This document shows positions 45,487-55,727 of a stretch of DNA of 64,000 nucleotides, one piece after another. How positions within the stretch are numbered: position 1 is the stretch's first letter; each line of letters opens with the position of its first letter. Source of the stretch: Pseudomonas sp. Fl4BN1 (GTDB lineage: Bacteria > Pseudomonadota > Gammaproteobacteria > Pseudomonadales > Pseudomonadaceae); the NCBI RefSeq assembly GCF_009908285.1, contig NZ_JAAARM010000003.1, forward strand, positions 248,001 to 312,000, in the 5' to 3' direction. Below the pieces are notes generated by a model. It saw nothing but the letters and a program-made list of their open reading frames with translations. It was not told where the DNA came from and did not search any database. A program made the translations under genes and the position numbers.

Positions 45487-46593
45487 TCAGCTCCCGCTGC
45501 CGTCAAAACCGCTGAAGAAGCTCGCTACCCGTTCGGCTTCAAGGGCCTCCAGGGTCGGCGGGTTCCAGTGCGGGGTCTTGTCTTTGTCGATGATCAGGGC
45601 GCGCACGCCTTCCATCAGGTCGCCGCGCTCGAACCACTGGCGGTCCAGGTGCAGTTCCAGGGCGAAGCACTGTTCCAGGCTCAACTGGCGACCCTGGCGC
45701 AGCATCTCCAGGGTCACAGCCATGGCCAGGGGAGAGCGGCTCTGCAACAGGTCGGCGGTAGCCAGGGCCCACGCGTGGCTGTCGGCCACCGTCACGCTGT
45801 GCAATTGCTCGACGATGCTGGGCAAGTCGGGCAGGGCGAAGAAGTGATCAATGGCCGGACGCAGGGCTTCGAGAGGGGCATTGGCCAGGGTTTGCACGGC
45901 CAGTTTGGCCAACAGGCCTTGCAGGTCCTTGAGCGGCGAGTTGCCCCACTGCAGGCGATCCAGGCGCTGCTCCAGCAGGCTCAGCTTGTCGCTCTCCAGG
46001 TACCAGTCGGCCAGGCCGCAATACAGGGCGTCGGCGGCGCGGATCTGCACGCCGCTGACGCCGAGGTAGGTGCCCAGTTCACCGGGAATCCGCGACAGGA
46101 AATAGCTGCCGCCGACATCCGGGAAGTAACCGATGGCCACTTCCGGCATTGCCAGGCGGCTGCGCTCGGTGACCACGCGCAAATCGGCACCTTGCACCAG
46201 GCCCATGCCACCGCCGAGGACGAAACCGTCCATCAGGGCCAGTATCGGCTTGCGGTAGCGGTGCAGGGTTAGGTCCAGGGCGTATTCCTCGACGAAGAAA
46301 TCCTCGTGCAGGGTGCCGCTGTTTTGGTAGCTGTCGTACAGCGAGCGAATGTCGCCGCCGGCACAGAAGGCCTTTTCACCGGCGCCACGCAAGACCACGG
46401 CATACACGTCCGGGTCCTGGGCCCAGGCATCCAATTGTTGCTGCAAGGTACGCACCATCGACAGGGTGATGGCATTGAGACCGGCGGGGCGGTTGAGGGT
46501 CAGGTGGCCGATGCGGTTGCGCACCTCGACCAGCACTTCGTCCGGGGTGGCGTCGAGTTCCCGTGGCGCCTGGGATGAAACCTGAGCAGTCAT
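45487..46593 (-). CDS. 3-hydroxyisobutyryl-CoA hydrolase
   Basis: 368-residue crotonase-fold hydrolase of valine degradation, releasing 3-hydroxyisobutyrate from its CoA ester. [83 protein letters not shown] (the family-specific loop), NPPTLEAL at the C-terminus. Longer than a hydratase, as expected for HIBCH. ATG 46593 has AGGGAG seven bases upstream. Confidence 0.9.
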   Translation of the reverse strand: MTAQVSSQAPRELDATPDEVLVEVRNRIGHLTLNRPAGLNAITLSMVRTLQQQLDAWAQDPDVYAVVLRGAGEKAFCAGGDIRSLYDSYQNSGTLHEDFFVEEYALDLTLHRYRKPILALMDGFVLGGGMGLVQGADLRVVTERSRLAMPEVAIGYFPDVGGSYFLSRIPGELGTYLGVSGVQIRAADALYCGLADWYLESDKLSLLEQRLDRLQWGNSPLKDLQGLLAKLAVQTLANAPLEALRPAIDHFFALPDLPSIVEQLHSVTVADSHAWALATADLLQSRSPLAMAVTLEMLRQGRQLSLEQCFALELHLDRQWFERGDLMEGVRALIIDKDKTPHWNPPTLEALEAERVASFFSGFDGSGS

Positions 46594-46758
46594 CACTAAC
46601 TCCCTGCTTTTATTGTTTTTTACATGAGGCTCGCGCGCGAGCATCGACGGATCGTAACAGTGCAAATTTGCCCAGTACAACCGTAAAAACTGCAGGTTGA
46701 CTGTGCATTTTTACATCAAGGAAAAAACACGCCCTGGCCTGCCGGAAGTCGGCGCCGT

Positions 46759-48168
46759 TCAGCGCCTCACACACTTGAACAGCACACTCTGGCTGGCCCG
46801 CAACTGTTCGGTGCAAGCCAATGACGCCAACTCGGCAAGTCCGTGCTTCAGGTCCTTTTCGCGGCGTGCCAGATAGAACCGGGGGGTGTTTGGCAGCAAG
46901 GAAAAATCCTCTATTTGCCGAGCCTGGCCAGCGCTGTAGAACTCCCCTGAGTACGAGCGTCGCCCCCAGTAGTAAAGCGGACCGGGTTCGCTTGCCTGGA
47001 GCACTGTCCAGGCGGTCGCCAGCGCCTGCTGATTGTTCGGCCGGGCGAACAGCGACCCCTCGATGACTGCCAGCAACAAGCCGACAGGGAGCAATAGCCC
47101 GCTGCCCAGCGCCGCAGCCTGGGCAAAACGGCCTGCGGTGGGCTGACAGGTTGGCCAGGCCGTCGCCAGCAACAAGCTCCACGCTGGCAACGCCGGCAGG
47201 ACGTAAGTCCAGAGGATATTTCCCGACAGGGTAAAAAACGCCGGGGTGACCAATGCCCATAAGGCCACGAAGCTGAAGTAGCGAGGCTGGGCCAGGTATT
47301 GCCGGCGCTGCAGCCATAACAACGGCAACCACAGGCTCCAGGGAAACAGCGCCAGCAGCAGGTCCAGCCAGATGCTGCCCGCGGGTCGAGCGTGGGCGCT
47401 GCCATACAGGTCGCCGGCCCAGTCGCTGACCACATAACGCTTCCAGTGCTCACCCACGAGGAAATAGTCGAGGAAACCAGGGCTGCGTATCTCCGCCAGC
47501 ACGTACCAGGGCACGGCCACCAACAGCATCAAGCCCAGGCCCGGCACCCACGGCAGGCGCCAGAGCGCTTGCCATTGTCGATTGAACAGCGTCCAAAGCC
47601 CGGCCTGGGCCCCGACCAACACCAGGACCAATGGCCCTTTGGCCAGCAAGCCCAAGCCCAGGCCGAAAAACCCGGCCAGCGCCCAACACCGATCACCCCG
47701 CACCGTGCCACGCCAAAAACCATAGGTTGCCAGGAGCAGGGCAAAGCCCAGGGCCGGATCGGTCAGCACCACGCCGGCGCTGAGAAAACCAAGGGTGGTG
47801 CTGGAAAAGATGATTGCTGCATACAGGCCGGTACGCAGGTCGTGCTCCTCACGAGCAAATCGCAGGATGAGCAGGCAACTGCCCAGGTGAAACAACCAGG
47901 CGGGAAAACGCACCGCGAACTCGTTGACACCCAGCAGTTGCATGCTCAGCGCCTGACTCCAGAAGGCCAGCGGCGGCTTGCCCCAAAACGGCACGGCGTA
48001 ATCGAACATCGGGGTGACCCAATCATCGAGTTCGAGCATCTTGCGGGCCATTTCTCCATAACGGGCCTCAGAGGTATCCATCAGCGGGTACAACCCGAGG
48101 CTGATCAGGCGCAAGCCGAGGATCGCCAGTAGCAGCCACCACAACGTACGAATGGAAAGTCGGCTCAT
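46759..48168 (-). CDS. ArnT-like glycosyltransferase family 39 membrane protein
   Basis: 469-residue polytopic protein. MDTSEARYGEMARKMLELDDWVTPMFDYAVPFWGKPPLAFW is the GT39 signature: the first periplasmic loop with conserved D-E-x-R-Y and the K-P-P substrate motif (only parts quoted). Twelve or so helices follow and a soluble C-terminal tail. It uses a polyprenyl-phosphate sugar donor at the periplasmic face. Downstream of gtrB and gtrA, so it is probably the third, specificity-giving member of a Gtr-type lipopolysaccharide-modification set. It overlaps the gtrB stop by four bases. Confidence 0.88.
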   Translation of the reverse strand: MSRLSIRTLWWLLLAILGLRLISLGLYPLMDTSEARYGEMARKMLELDDWVTPMFDYAVPFWGKPPLAFWSQALSMQLLGVNEFAVRFPAWLFHLGSCLLILRFAREEHDLRTGLYAAIIFSSTTLGFLSAGVVLTDPALGFALLLATYGFWRGTVRGDRCWALAGFFGLGLGLLAKGPLVLVLVGAQAGLWTLFNRQWQALWRLPWVPGLGLMLLVAVPWYVLAEIRSPGFLDYFLVGEHWKRYVVSDWAGDLYGSAHARPAGSIWLDLLLALFPWSLWLPLLWLQRRQYLAQPRYFSFVALWALVTPAFFTLSGNILWTYVLPALPAWSLLLATAWPTCQPTAGRFAQAAALGSGLLLPVGLLLAVIEGSLFARPNNQQALATAWTVLQASEPGPLYYWGRRSYSGEFYSAGQARQIEDFSLLPNTPRFYLARREKDLKHGLAELASLACTEQLRASQSVLFKCVRR

Positions 48169-49157
48169 CCGTTTTGCTCTTCTTTGCCAAGCTGCCGGGT
48201 CGCTGGCGCTGCCAGACGCTTGGAAAACCCGCCGAAGGTGCTGCTGAGCAGGTACACCGGGCGGCGCTTGACCTCGCTCAATGTGGCACCGATGTATTCG
48301 CCAACCAGGGCCACGCCCAAGGCCAGCATGGCGCCGACGCCGAGGATGAAATCATGAATATCCAGGCTGCCGGTACCGATCTGCTGGGCAATGTAGAGCA
48401 GGGTCAGGACAAAGATCGACGCACTGAGCAAGCTGAACCAGCGCAGGGGTTTGCGTGAAAAGGCCACGATGCCTTCGATCGCCAGGTCGACCAGGGCCAG
48501 CGGCCCCCACTTGGATTGACCGGCGCCACGGGCTACGCGGTCATAAGGCAACTCGATGGTCTTGAACCCCAGCCAGTTGACCATGCCCTTCATGAAGCGC
48601 GCACGTTCGGGCATGGCCCGCAGAGCCTGCAATGGCGCAGCGCCAATCAGACGGAAATCACTGACGTCCTGCGGGACCGCATATCGGTCGACCAGTAGCC
48701 CTAGCAGGCGGTAGTACAACCTGGCGCTGATGCGCTTGCCGGCGGTATCGCCGCGCCGATCGCTGCGTTGCATGTTGACGATGTCGCAACCGGCCAGCCA
48801 ATGCTCGACCATCAATGGAATCAACTCCGGAGGATCTTGCAGATCGGCATCGATAAACAGGATGGCCTCGCCACCGGCATGGTCAATGCCCGCGGCCATG
48901 GCCGACTCCTTGCCAAAGTTGCGAGAGAGATTAAGGCAACGCACCTGTGGTGTCTGGCAGAGTTCGTCGAAGATAGTCAGGCTGCCGTCGTTGCTGCCAT
49001 CGTTTACATACAGGACTTCATGGCGAATCTGTAACTTTCTCATGGCTGACATCAATCGGGCATGAAACTCCGGCAATACATGAGCTTCGTTATAACAGCA
49101 GATCACCACGCTCAAGAGGCGTGTTCCCAGAGCATTCACATCATCAGAACGTTTCAT
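48165..49157 (-). CDS. GtrB-type polyprenyl-phosphate glycosyltransferase (GT2)
   Basis: 330 residues. LLSVVICCYNEAHVLPEFHARL, YVNDGSNDGSLTIFDEL, LFIDADLQDPPELIPLMVEHW (DxD), and the C-terminal pair of membrane helices (FSLLSASIFVLTLLYIAQQIG, FILGVGAMLALGVALVGEYIG) are the GtrB/DPM1 layout. It loads a sugar onto undecaprenyl phosphate. It overlaps the gtrA-like gene by 14 bases; start ATG 49157 is MKRSDDVNALG. Confidence 0.9.
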   Translation of the reverse strand: MKRSDDVNALGTRLLSVVICCYNEAHVLPEFHARLMSAMRKLQIRHEVLYVNDGSNDGSLTIFDELCQTPQVRCLNLSRNFGKESAMAAGIDHAGGEAILFIDADLQDPPELIPLMVEHWLAGCDIVNMQRSDRRGDTAGKRISARLYYRLLGLLVDRYAVPQDVSDFRLIGAAPLQALRAMPERARFMKGMVNWLGFKTIELPYDRVARGAGQSKWGPLALVDLAIEGIVAFSRKPLRWFSLLSASIFVLTLLYIAQQIGTGSLDIHDFILGVGAMLALGVALVGEYIGATLSEVKRRPVYLLSSTFGGFSKRLAAPATRQLGKEEQNG

Positions 49158-49557
49158 GCTTGAATGTCCAGGTTCGATTAATCCAGTAGCTGACAAGTGT
49201 CAGGCTTGCCGTGCTGAACATCTGTACCAGCAATGGCGACTGGGGCCAGCGATCCAGTAACAGCAACATCATCAGCGCGTTTCCCAGGTTGTAAGCGAAG
49301 GCCGTAAGGCAGAATCGCAGCATCTGGCCATGCCACGGAGCCTGCGCACCCTGGGCAAAGGTCCAACGCTTGTTGCCCTGATAGCTGATCAGCGTGCCGG
49401 CTACTGCGCCCGCCAGACTGGCGGGCAGTGGCGCCACAAAGTTGATCAGCAACAGGAACATGCAGTAATGACTCGCCGTGGCCAAGCCACCAACGATCAA
49501 GTAGCGCGGAAGTTGAATGGAGTGTTGTCGTTGAATGCTCTCCAGGAAACGCAACAT
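49144..49557 (-). CDS. GtrA family membrane protein (bactoprenol-sugar flippase)
   Basis: 137 residues with four helices (YLIVGGLATASHYCMFLLLINFV, ASLAGAVAGTLISYQGNKRWTF, LRFCLTAFAYNLGNALMMLLLL, MFSTASLTLVSYWINRTWTF). The paired 'G..T..S..N..WTF' repeats define GtrA, thought to flip undecaprenyl-phosphate sugars. ATG at 49557 has AGGAG eight bases upstream; a TTG at 49560 gives a longer form. First gene of the gtrA-gtrB-GT39 group. Confidence 0.9.
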   Translation of the reverse strand: MLRFLESIQRQHSIQLPRYLIVGGLATASHYCMFLLLINFVAPLPASLAGAVAGTLISYQGNKRWTFAQGAQAPWHGQMLRFCLTAFAYNLGNALMMLLLLDRWPQSPLLVQMFSTASLTLVSYWINRTWTFKHETF

Positions 49558-49939
49558 CAAATGCTCCTGTATTTAACAGAGAAGGCTGTGGTGATCGGAA
49601 TGGCGATTATGCTGCCATAAGCGCTCATTAATCGACGCCTGCCTAGTAAAAAGGCTACTTGTTTTGACGATAAAATGTTTCAAGACTTATAGTTGCAAAA
49701 ATGTTATTTGTTGTCGGCCATGAAAGCACTTGCAAGATGTCAGACTGGTAATAATAACTTGCTGAATTTAAATAACGACAATGTTATTGATTCGTCATTT
49801 AGTTGATTCTTTATTTATTGATCGGTAATGGCATCAAGACCTCAAACCGGTGCAGGAACATCGGTTGCTGCGGGAACAATGGCGCGTCTTTTGGGCGTCG
49901 CGGCTACAATGGCGCTCGACTTTGCAACGACGAGGCACC
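49558..49939. other. AT-rich intergenic region (about 380 bp)
   Basis: Upstream of gtrA (-) and of a LysR gene (+). Much richer in A/T than its surroundings, with the repeated element AATGTTATT near 49699 and 49784. Likely carries both promoters. No gene seen. Confidence 0.5.
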
Positions 49940-50803
49940 ATGGACATTGATCTGGCCCGGACCTTCCTGGAAATCGTCCGCAGCGGCAGCCTGATCGCCG
50001 CTGCCGAGCGCCTGCACCTGACCCAGACGGCCATCAGCGCCCGGGTGCAGAATCTGGAAGGCCAGCTCAACTGCAAGCTGCTGGTGCGCAACCGCGCCGG
50101 CGCCAGGCCGACCGCCGACGGCGAGGCGTTTATCGTCTATGCCAATCAACTGGTGCAGACCTGGGAAGCTGCCCAGCGCGACCTGCCGCTGCTGGCGGGT
50201 TATCGCAACGTGCTGCACATCGGCGGTGAACTGAGCCTGTGCAACCCTCTGATGCTCAACTGGGTACGGCGTCTGCGCCAGGCGCTGCCCAACCACGCGG
50301 TGCGCACCCAGATTGCCGAAGGTGCCAGCTTGCAGCGGCAACTGGAGCTGGGGGTACTGGACGCGGCGCTGGTGTTCCAGCCGTTGTATTCAGCGGGATT
50401 GCAGGTGGAGCAATTGCTCGAAGAAAAGCTGATTCAGGTACGCCTGGCAGGGCGCCCCGATCCCTATGTGTATATCGACTGGGGCGAGGACTTCCGTCGT
50501 CAGCACGATGCCGCCTTGCCGGAGCAGGCCAAGGCCGCGGTCGGTTTCAACCTGGGGCCGCTGGCTTTGCAGTTCATTCTGGATGCCGGCGGCAGTGGTT
50601 ATTTCCGTACCCGGGTGGTCCAGAGTTATCTGGACAGTGGTGTGCTGGAGCGGGTGGAAAAGGCACCGGAGTTCAGCTTTCCCACCTACCTGCTGTACGC
50701 CCGCGAACGGGACTCGGCGGCGTTGCAGCAGGCCTTCGAGGTCTTGCGTGAGGTGATCGAGCATGACCACGACTGGTCCCAGCGCTGGTCACCGCTGGTA
50801 TGA
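49940..50803 (+). CDS. LysR-family transcriptional regulator
   Basis: 287 residues. The N-terminal winged helix-turn-helix is DIDLARTFLEIVRSGSLIAAAERLHLTQTAISARVQNLE, followed by a LysR substrate domain (HIGGELSLCNPLMLNWVRRLRQALPNHAVRTQ and later GYFRTRVVQSYLD). ATG at 49940 with CGAGG upstream. Neighbours do not reveal the target: it diverges from gtrA and converges on the HPP gene. The effector is unknown. Confidence 0.92.
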   Translation: MDIDLARTFLEIVRSGSLIAAAERLHLTQTAISARVQNLEGQLNCKLLVRNRAGARPTADGEAFIVYANQLVQTWEAAQRDLPLLAGYRNVLHIGGELSLCNPLMLNWVRRLRQALPNHAVRTQIAEGASLQRQLELGVLDAALVFQPLYSAGLQVEQLLEEKLIQVRLAGRPDPYVYIDWGEDFRRQHDAALPEQAKAAVGFNLGPLALQFILDAGGSGYFRTRVVQSYLDSGVLERVEKAPEFSFPTYLLYARERDSAALQQAFEVLREVIEHDHDWSQRWSPLV

Positions 50804-50879
50804 CCCGAGCCCTGCCGCTCTGAGGCGCGCTTGCGCGGGCAAGCCGGCGTCCACGCGGAATATGCTGAGGACGGTAGTT

Positions 50880-51578
50880 TCAGGGGCGTGACGACAGGAC
50901 CTGGCCAATGCTGCGCCGCCGGGCGTGGGCTTCGCTGGCGTGGATCAGTTGTTCGAGGTCTTCGGGGGTGACGTCGAAAAACTCTTCCATCTCCGCCAGG
51001 GCCAATTTCAGGTCCTCGGCGGTAATCGCCAGGTTGTCGCTGGCGGATGCCAGGACCACGGGGACATCGCTCGACCCTTTGGGGTAGCGAATCCGCGTCA
51101 GGTTGTTGTAGGCCAGGGCACTGAATAACAGGCTGGCCGCCGCCAGCATCACCGGCCCCAGTTCCCGCCATTCCAGGGCCATGCTGGCCGGGTCCGCCAG
51201 CACCAGAGTCAGGGCCAGGGCTCCGGCCGGTGGGTGCAGGCAACGCAACCAGCACATCAGCACCAGGGCCATGCCCGCTGCCAGGCAGGCGCTGCCCAGG
51301 GTACGCCCCAGGACATGGGCCACCGACAGGGCTACCACGCCAGCGCACAGGTAGCCGCCGAGGATCGACCAGGGTTGCGCAAGGGCACCGGAAGACACCG
51401 CGAACAACAGCACCGCCGAAGCGCCAAGTGGGCCGATCAGGTGCAGTGCCACTGGCATGCCGAAGACTTGGGCGCAGAGCCAGACGCTGAACAGGATGCC
51501 CAGGGCCATGCCGATGGCGGCGCGGCTCCATTCCAGGGGGCGGGTATTGATGGCGGCGGGTTTCCAGCGGGCAAACAT
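50880..51578 (-). CDS. HPP family integral membrane protein
   Basis: 232 residues. The HPP motif is in CLHPPAGALALTLVL; other conserved blocks are IGPLGASAVLLFAVSSGALAQPWSILGGYLCAG and four to five helices. The C-terminal 60 residues are soluble and acidic (TAEDLKLALAEMEEFFDVTPEDLEQLI). Related proteins include nitrite transporters in plastids and cyanobacteria, but the bacterial role is unclear. ATG 51578 begins the homology (MFARWKPAAINTRPLEWS). Confidence 0.85.
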   Translation of the reverse strand: MFARWKPAAINTRPLEWSRAAIGMALGILFSVWLCAQVFGMPVALHLIGPLGASAVLLFAVSSGALAQPWSILGGYLCAGVVALSVAHVLGRTLGSACLAAGMALVLMCWLRCLHPPAGALALTLVLADPASMALEWRELGPVMLAAASLLFSALAYNNLTRIRYPKGSSDVPVVLASASDNLAITAEDLKLALAEMEEFFDVTPEDLEQLIHASEAHARRRSIGQVLSSRP

Positions 51579-51768
51579 TGGCAAAATGATCCATTTCCAG
51601 CACAGCAGGCAAAAAGAAGGGCTTGTCTGGAGCACCAGAAAGCCCTTGAACGTTCCAGCATTTGGGGGAGGAACCGGCACAGTCTGCCGAGGAATCCGTT
51701 GGCTTACAAATTCATAATAATGCTGTTTAAGTGCAATATTTTTGCACTTTACCTGGGCAGGCAGAACC

Positions 51769-52284
51769 CTACAAAGTCAGGCGCATGACACACCGGCGTT
51801 CTACGGGCAGCCCATGCCGGGCCTCATCGGCCAGGACCTGGCGCAAGCGCGGCGCCAATTGCCCGGCCTCCAGGGTGACAAAGCCCAGGCGCTGATAGAA
51901 AGGCTGGTTCCACGGCAGTTGGCGGAAGGTGCTCAGGGTCAGGGCATCCAGCCGCTGCTGCTGGGCATATTCGCGCGCCGCCTGCAGCAGCCGTTTGCCA
52001 ATGCCCCGGCCCTGGTAGCCACGGGCGACGGAAACCTCCCATACATGCAACTCGCGGTCACAGGTTTCGGCGTTGAGAAAACCGCAGTGCACACCGTCCA
52101 CCGTCACCGCGACCCAGACCGGGTGGCGCTGGATGTTCTGTTGATGGCTGGCGACATCCGCCACTTCCGCCTCTGCCAACCAGGCCAGTTGCGGATCCTC
52201 GCGGAACAGCTCGGCGGCTGAGGTTTCAATGGCGGGAAGAAAGGCTGCATCGGGCACTCGCGCCCGGCGAATCACAATAGTCAT
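51769..52284 (-). CDS. GNAT family N-acetyltransferase
   Basis: 171 residues with the complete GNAT core: VTVDGVHCGFLNAETCDRELHVWEVSVARGYQGRGIGKRLLQAAREYAQ (acetyl-CoA motif R/Q-G-x-G-I-G) and FYQRLGFV near the C-terminus. Substrate unknown. It lies 42 bases beyond the end of the extra GT39 gene of the arn operon and may be read through from it, or be separate. ATG at 52284. Confidence 0.9.
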   Translation of the reverse strand: MTIVIRRARVPDAAFLPAIETSAAELFREDPQLAWLAEAEVADVASHQQNIQRHPVWVAVTVDGVHCGFLNAETCDRELHVWEVSVARGYQGRGIGKRLLQAAREYAQQQRLDALTLSTFRQLPWNQPFYQRLGFVTLEAGQLAPRLRQVLADEARHGLPVERRCVMRLTL

Positions 52285-52326
52285 GGGCGCGAGTGTAAGG
52301 AGCCTGCGAGGGGCTGTGCAACGCTT

Positions 52327-53952
52327 TCAGGGTTGTGCGCTGACGCTCTTGGGCAGGTGCAGGAGGACGAAGTCATTCTTGTCGAAACGCCCGCTCAGCA
52401 CCGGGGTCAGTCCCGCCAGGGGCGTACCCTGCAGGCTGGCCAGATCGCTCTGGTCGATGATCACCCAGGCCGGGCCCGGCACCTGGGCCAGGGCGGCGGG
52501 CTGATCGGTGAACTGTGGTTGCAGGTCCTGGTCCAGGTTGACCATGAACTTGATCGCCTTGGCGTCCTTGCCCATGCGGTGCAGGATCACCGGCGCCGGG
52601 TCCGCTTCGATCAATTGCATGGCCGCGTGGCTGAATGCCCGGGTGTCATAGAGCTGGTGTTCCACCGGTTCGAACACACCGATGTAACAGGCCCAGACCG
52701 CGGCCACCGCACTGTAGGCCAGGCCCACGGCGCGCCACTGACGCTTGAACAGCAGCCCCAGGGACAGCAGTTGCAACAGGCCCAAGACCAGCAGCATCGG
52801 GGTGAGGTCAGTCAGATGTTCGGGAAACCTGCGGCGCAACACCATCAGCCCGACGATCAGCAACCCCGGCAGCAACAGCCACAGGCCCTGGATCAATCCG
52901 CGCAGACAGCCCATGACTCGCCCCCGGCCGGCCTGGAACGGGTAGGCCGCGATGATTGCCGCCATCGGCAGCATCGGTAGCAGGTAGCGGGCTTTTTTCG
53001 CCTGGGGAATCGACAAGCCGATCATCACCACCAGGCCCGCAGCGGTGCACAGGCGCAGCAGTTTCAGCGCCGTGCCCTGTTCGGCGGAGCGAGTCAGCAA
53101 CACCGCGATCCAGGCCAGGATTGCCAGTGGGAAGGCCAGGGCGTAGTTGCCCAGGGAGCTGGTGAAGTAATAGAACACGCCGCTGGAGCCTTCGCTGCCG
53201 TCCATGCGTCCCATGAATTGCATGCGGATCACATCGTCGACAAAGACTTGGCCGCCGCTGAGCTTGGCCAGCCAGAGCAACAAGGCAACGCAGGCACCCA
53301 GCAGCAGCAGGGCACTGAAGCCGACGCTGAACAGGCGGCGACACTGGCCGCCCAGCAGGTAGTAGCTGCACAGCATGCCGGTGGGGATTACCAGGCCGAT
53401 AGGCCCGCGAATGGCAAAACCCAGGACCAGCAGGAGGAATATCCAGCCCAGGTGCCGCCGGGCGCCAAAGTGGTCATGGGCATACCCCAGGTAGAACACC
53501 GCCAGGGACACGGCGGCGAGCATCTGGTCCAGGGATACCGCGCGGGTTTCACTGATAAAGGTGTTGCTGAGCAACAGCAGGGCGACGCTGAGCAAGGCCC
53601 AGGTCTTGGAATAGGGCGCCAGCAGGCGATAGATCAGGCTGACGATCAGCGCCGAGGCGATAGCCGTGGGCAACCAGGCGGTGAAGCTGGTGACCTGGCC
53701 CGAGGGCAGGGAAAACAGCCAGACCAACAGGGTCGAGGCGCTGGAATAGTCGGCGTAAGGCTGGCCATAGGTGGTGGGGAAGAACCCCGGCCCATGGCGC
53801 AGCATCTCCTTGGCGAAGAGCACGAACCGGGAGTCGAAACCGATCGCCGACTGATGGTCGGCGCCGGCACAGAACAGCAGCAAGGCCACCAACCCCAGCC
53901 CCAACGATTGCCAGAGAAGTGTGTTCGAAGGGGAGCTGGAGTGAGTGTTCAT
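52327..53952 (-). CDS. GT39-type membrane glycosyltransferase at the end of the arn operon
   Basis: 541-residue polytopic protein. FDSRFVLFAKEMLRHGPGFFPTTYGQPYADYSSASTLLVWLFS has the first-loop layout of GT39/ArnT-like enzymes (an E-M-x7 stretch and a YGQPYAD donor-loop equivalent, with residue positions about 35-80). At least ten helices follow, then a soluble periplasmic tail (VILHRMGKDAKAIKFMVNLD). It starts directly at the ugd stop (TGAATG), so it is the ninth gene of the arn operon. The canonical ArnT is separate at 56065, so this one may add another sugar to lipid A or the core. Confidence 0.82.
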   Translation of the reverse strand: MNTHSSSPSNTLLWQSLGLGLVALLLFCAGADHQSAIGFDSRFVLFAKEMLRHGPGFFPTTYGQPYADYSSASTLLVWLFSLPSGQVTSFTAWLPTAIASALIVSLIYRLLAPYSKTWALLSVALLLLSNTFISETRAVSLDQMLAAVSLAVFYLGYAHDHFGARRHLGWIFLLLVLGFAIRGPIGLVIPTGMLCSYYLLGGQCRRLFSVGFSALLLLGACVALLLWLAKLSGGQVFVDDVIRMQFMGRMDGSEGSSGVFYYFTSSLGNYALAFPLAILAWIAVLLTRSAEQGTALKLLRLCTAAGLVVMIGLSIPQAKKARYLLPMLPMAAIIAAYPFQAGRGRVMGCLRGLIQGLWLLLPGLLIVGLMVLRRRFPEHLTDLTPMLLVLGLLQLLSLGLLFKRQWRAVGLAYSAVAAVWACYIGVFEPVEHQLYDTRAFSHAAMQLIEADPAPVILHRMGKDAKAIKFMVNLDQDLQPQFTDQPAALAQVPGPAWVIIDQSDLASLQGTPLAGLTPVLSGRFDKNDFVLLHLPKSVSAQP

Positions 53953-55317
53953 TCAGGCCTCTGTGGACCACTGCTGGTGAGGAATCGGCAGGTTGCGCGA
54001 TTCGCCGCGACCAATCGGGAAGTAGGTGAAGCCATTGCGCGCCAGGCGCTCGGCGTCGTACAGGTTGCGGCCATCGAAGATCACCGGCGATTTCAGGCGC
54101 TGCTCGATCAAGTCGAAATCCGGCGCCTTGAACTGTTGCCACTCGGTGCAGATGATCAGTGCGTCGGCGCCCACCAGCACCGATTCCGGGGTGCCCATGA
54201 GCATCAGCTTCGATTCGTCCGGGTACAGCTTCTGGGTTTCCTGCATGGCTTCCGGGTCGAAGGCACGGACTTCGGCGCCCGCGGCGAACAAGGCATCCAG
54301 CAGCACCCGGCTCGGCGCATCGCGCATGTCGTCGGTGTTGGGCTTGAACGCCAGGCCCCAGACGGCGAAAGTCTTGCCCGCCAGGTCGCCCTTGTAGAAG
54401 GCCTTGACCCGTTCGAACAGCTTGTGTTTCTGCCGCTCGTTGATGGCTTCCACCGCTTGCAGCAGATCACTGGTGCAATGGGCTTCCTGGGCGCTGTGGA
54501 TCAACGCGCGCATGTCCTTGGGGAAGCACGAACCGCCGTAGCCGCAGCCCGGGTAGATGAAGTGATAGCCGATGCGGGTATCGGCGCCGATGCCCAGGCG
54601 CACCGATTCGATGTCGGCACCCAGGTGTTCGGCCAGCTCGGCGATCTGGTTGATGAAGCTGATCTTGGTGGCCAGCATGCAGTTGGCGGCGTACTTGGTC
54701 AGCTCGGCGCTGCGCAAGTCCATGAACATGATGCGGTCGTGGTTGCGGTTGAACGGCGCATACAGGTCGCGCATCACGTCGCGGACTTCTTCACGCTCGC
54801 AGCCGATGATGATGCGGTCCGGACGGCGGCAGTCGGTGACCGCCGAGCCTTCCTTGAGGAATTCCGGGTTGGAGACGATATCGAACTGCAGGGCGCGGCC
54901 GTCGAGGGCCTTTTCGATGTGCGCCTTCAGGGTGTCGCCGGTGCCCACTGGCACGGTGGATTTTTCCACCAGGATCGCCGGCTGCACGCGGTGGCGAGCC
55001 ACCGCATCGCCCACCGACAACACGTAGCGCAGGTCGGCCGAGCCGTCGTCGCTGGAAGGCGTGCCCACGGCGATGAACAATACCTGGCCGTGCTGCACCG
55101 CAAGCTTTTCGTCGCTGGTGAAGTGCAGGCGCTTGGCTTCGAGGTTTTCCTTCACCAGGCTGGCGAGCCCGGGTTCGAAGATGCTCACATGTCCCTGTTG
55201 CAGCTGTTTGACCTTTTTCTCGTCGATGTCCATGCAGATGACATCATGGCCGACTTCAGCCAACACGGCGGCTTGTACAAGGCCGACGTAACCACTTCCA
55301 AATACGCTGATTTTCAT
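53953..55317 (-). CDS. ugd: UDP-glucose 6-dehydrogenase (arn operon copy)
   Basis: 454 residues: [26 protein letters not shown] (NAD fold), [11 protein letters not shown], the catalytic [18 protein letters not shown], and [16 protein letters not shown]. It makes the UDP-glucuronate used by ArnA. The start overlaps the ArnF stop by four bases (ATGA). It is clearly a separate paralogue of the copy at 20945-22315. Confidence 0.95.
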   Translation of the reverse strand: MKISVFGSGYVGLVQAAVLAEVGHDVICMDIDEKKVKQLQQGHVSIFEPGLASLVKENLEAKRLHFTSDEKLAVQHGQVLFIAVGTPSSDDGSADLRYVLSVGDAVARHRVQPAILVEKSTVPVGTGDTLKAHIEKALDGRALQFDIVSNPEFLKEGSAVTDCRRPDRIIIGCEREEVRDVMRDLYAPFNRNHDRIMFMDLRSAELTKYAANCMLATKISFINQIAELAEHLGADIESVRLGIGADTRIGYHFIYPGCGYGGSCFPKDMRALIHSAQEAHCTSDLLQAVEAINERQKHKLFERVKAFYKGDLAGKTFAVWGLAFKPNTDDMRDAPSRVLLDALFAAGAEVRAFDPEAMQETQKLYPDESKLMLMGTPESVLVGADALIICTEWQQFKAPDFDLIEQRLKSPVIFDGRNLYDAERLARNGFTYFPIGRGESRNLPIPHQQWSTEA

Positions 55318-55727
55318 GGGGTATTCCTGGGACTTGTCGCGGGTGCAGATCGAGAGTTGATGGTGATGACCCCAAGGATGACCAAGGCCACCCCGAGGGT
55401 TTTGGAAAGCGTGAACGGTTCGTTGAACAGCGGCAGGCTGGCGGCCAGCAGGTAGACCAGGGCGTAGCTGATGCTCAGCAGTGAATAGGCCCGACCCAGC
55501 GGCAGGTCGCGCAGGGCCAGCAGCCAGCAGAGCATCGACAGCGCGTAGGCGCCGATGGCCGCGACGACCACCGCCAAGGCGGCCAGATCGACGCTGCCGG
55601 CGGCCAGGGCCGCCAGCCACTGGTCCGGGGCGGGCAGGCGGGTCATGCTCCAACGCATGCCCAACTGGGCGCCGCTGACCAGGGCCACACTGCCCATGGC
55701 GAAGGCAAATCCCTTGGCCCGGCTCAT
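55314..55727 (-). CDS. arnF: ArnF subunit of undecaprenyl-phosphate-aminoarabinose flippase
   Basis: 137 residues, four-helix EmrE/SMR-like protein: [67 protein letters not shown] and the final [13 protein letters not shown]. Pairs with ArnE to flip undecaprenyl-P-Ara4N (formyl removed) to the periplasm. ATG 55727 overlaps the ArnE stop by four bases. Confidence 0.9.
   Translation of the reverse strand: MSRAKGFAFAMGSVALVSGAQLGMRWSMTRLPAPDQWLAALAAGSVDLAALAVVVAAIGAYALSMLCWLLALRDLPLGRAYSLLSISYALVYLLAASLPLFNEPFTLSKTLGVALVILGVITINSRSAPATSPRNTP

Noticed and set aside
53218..55455. 745-codon plus-strand open frame opposite ugd and the GT39 gene
   Set aside because: Antisense shadow of ugd and a membrane glycosyltransferase, both well supported.
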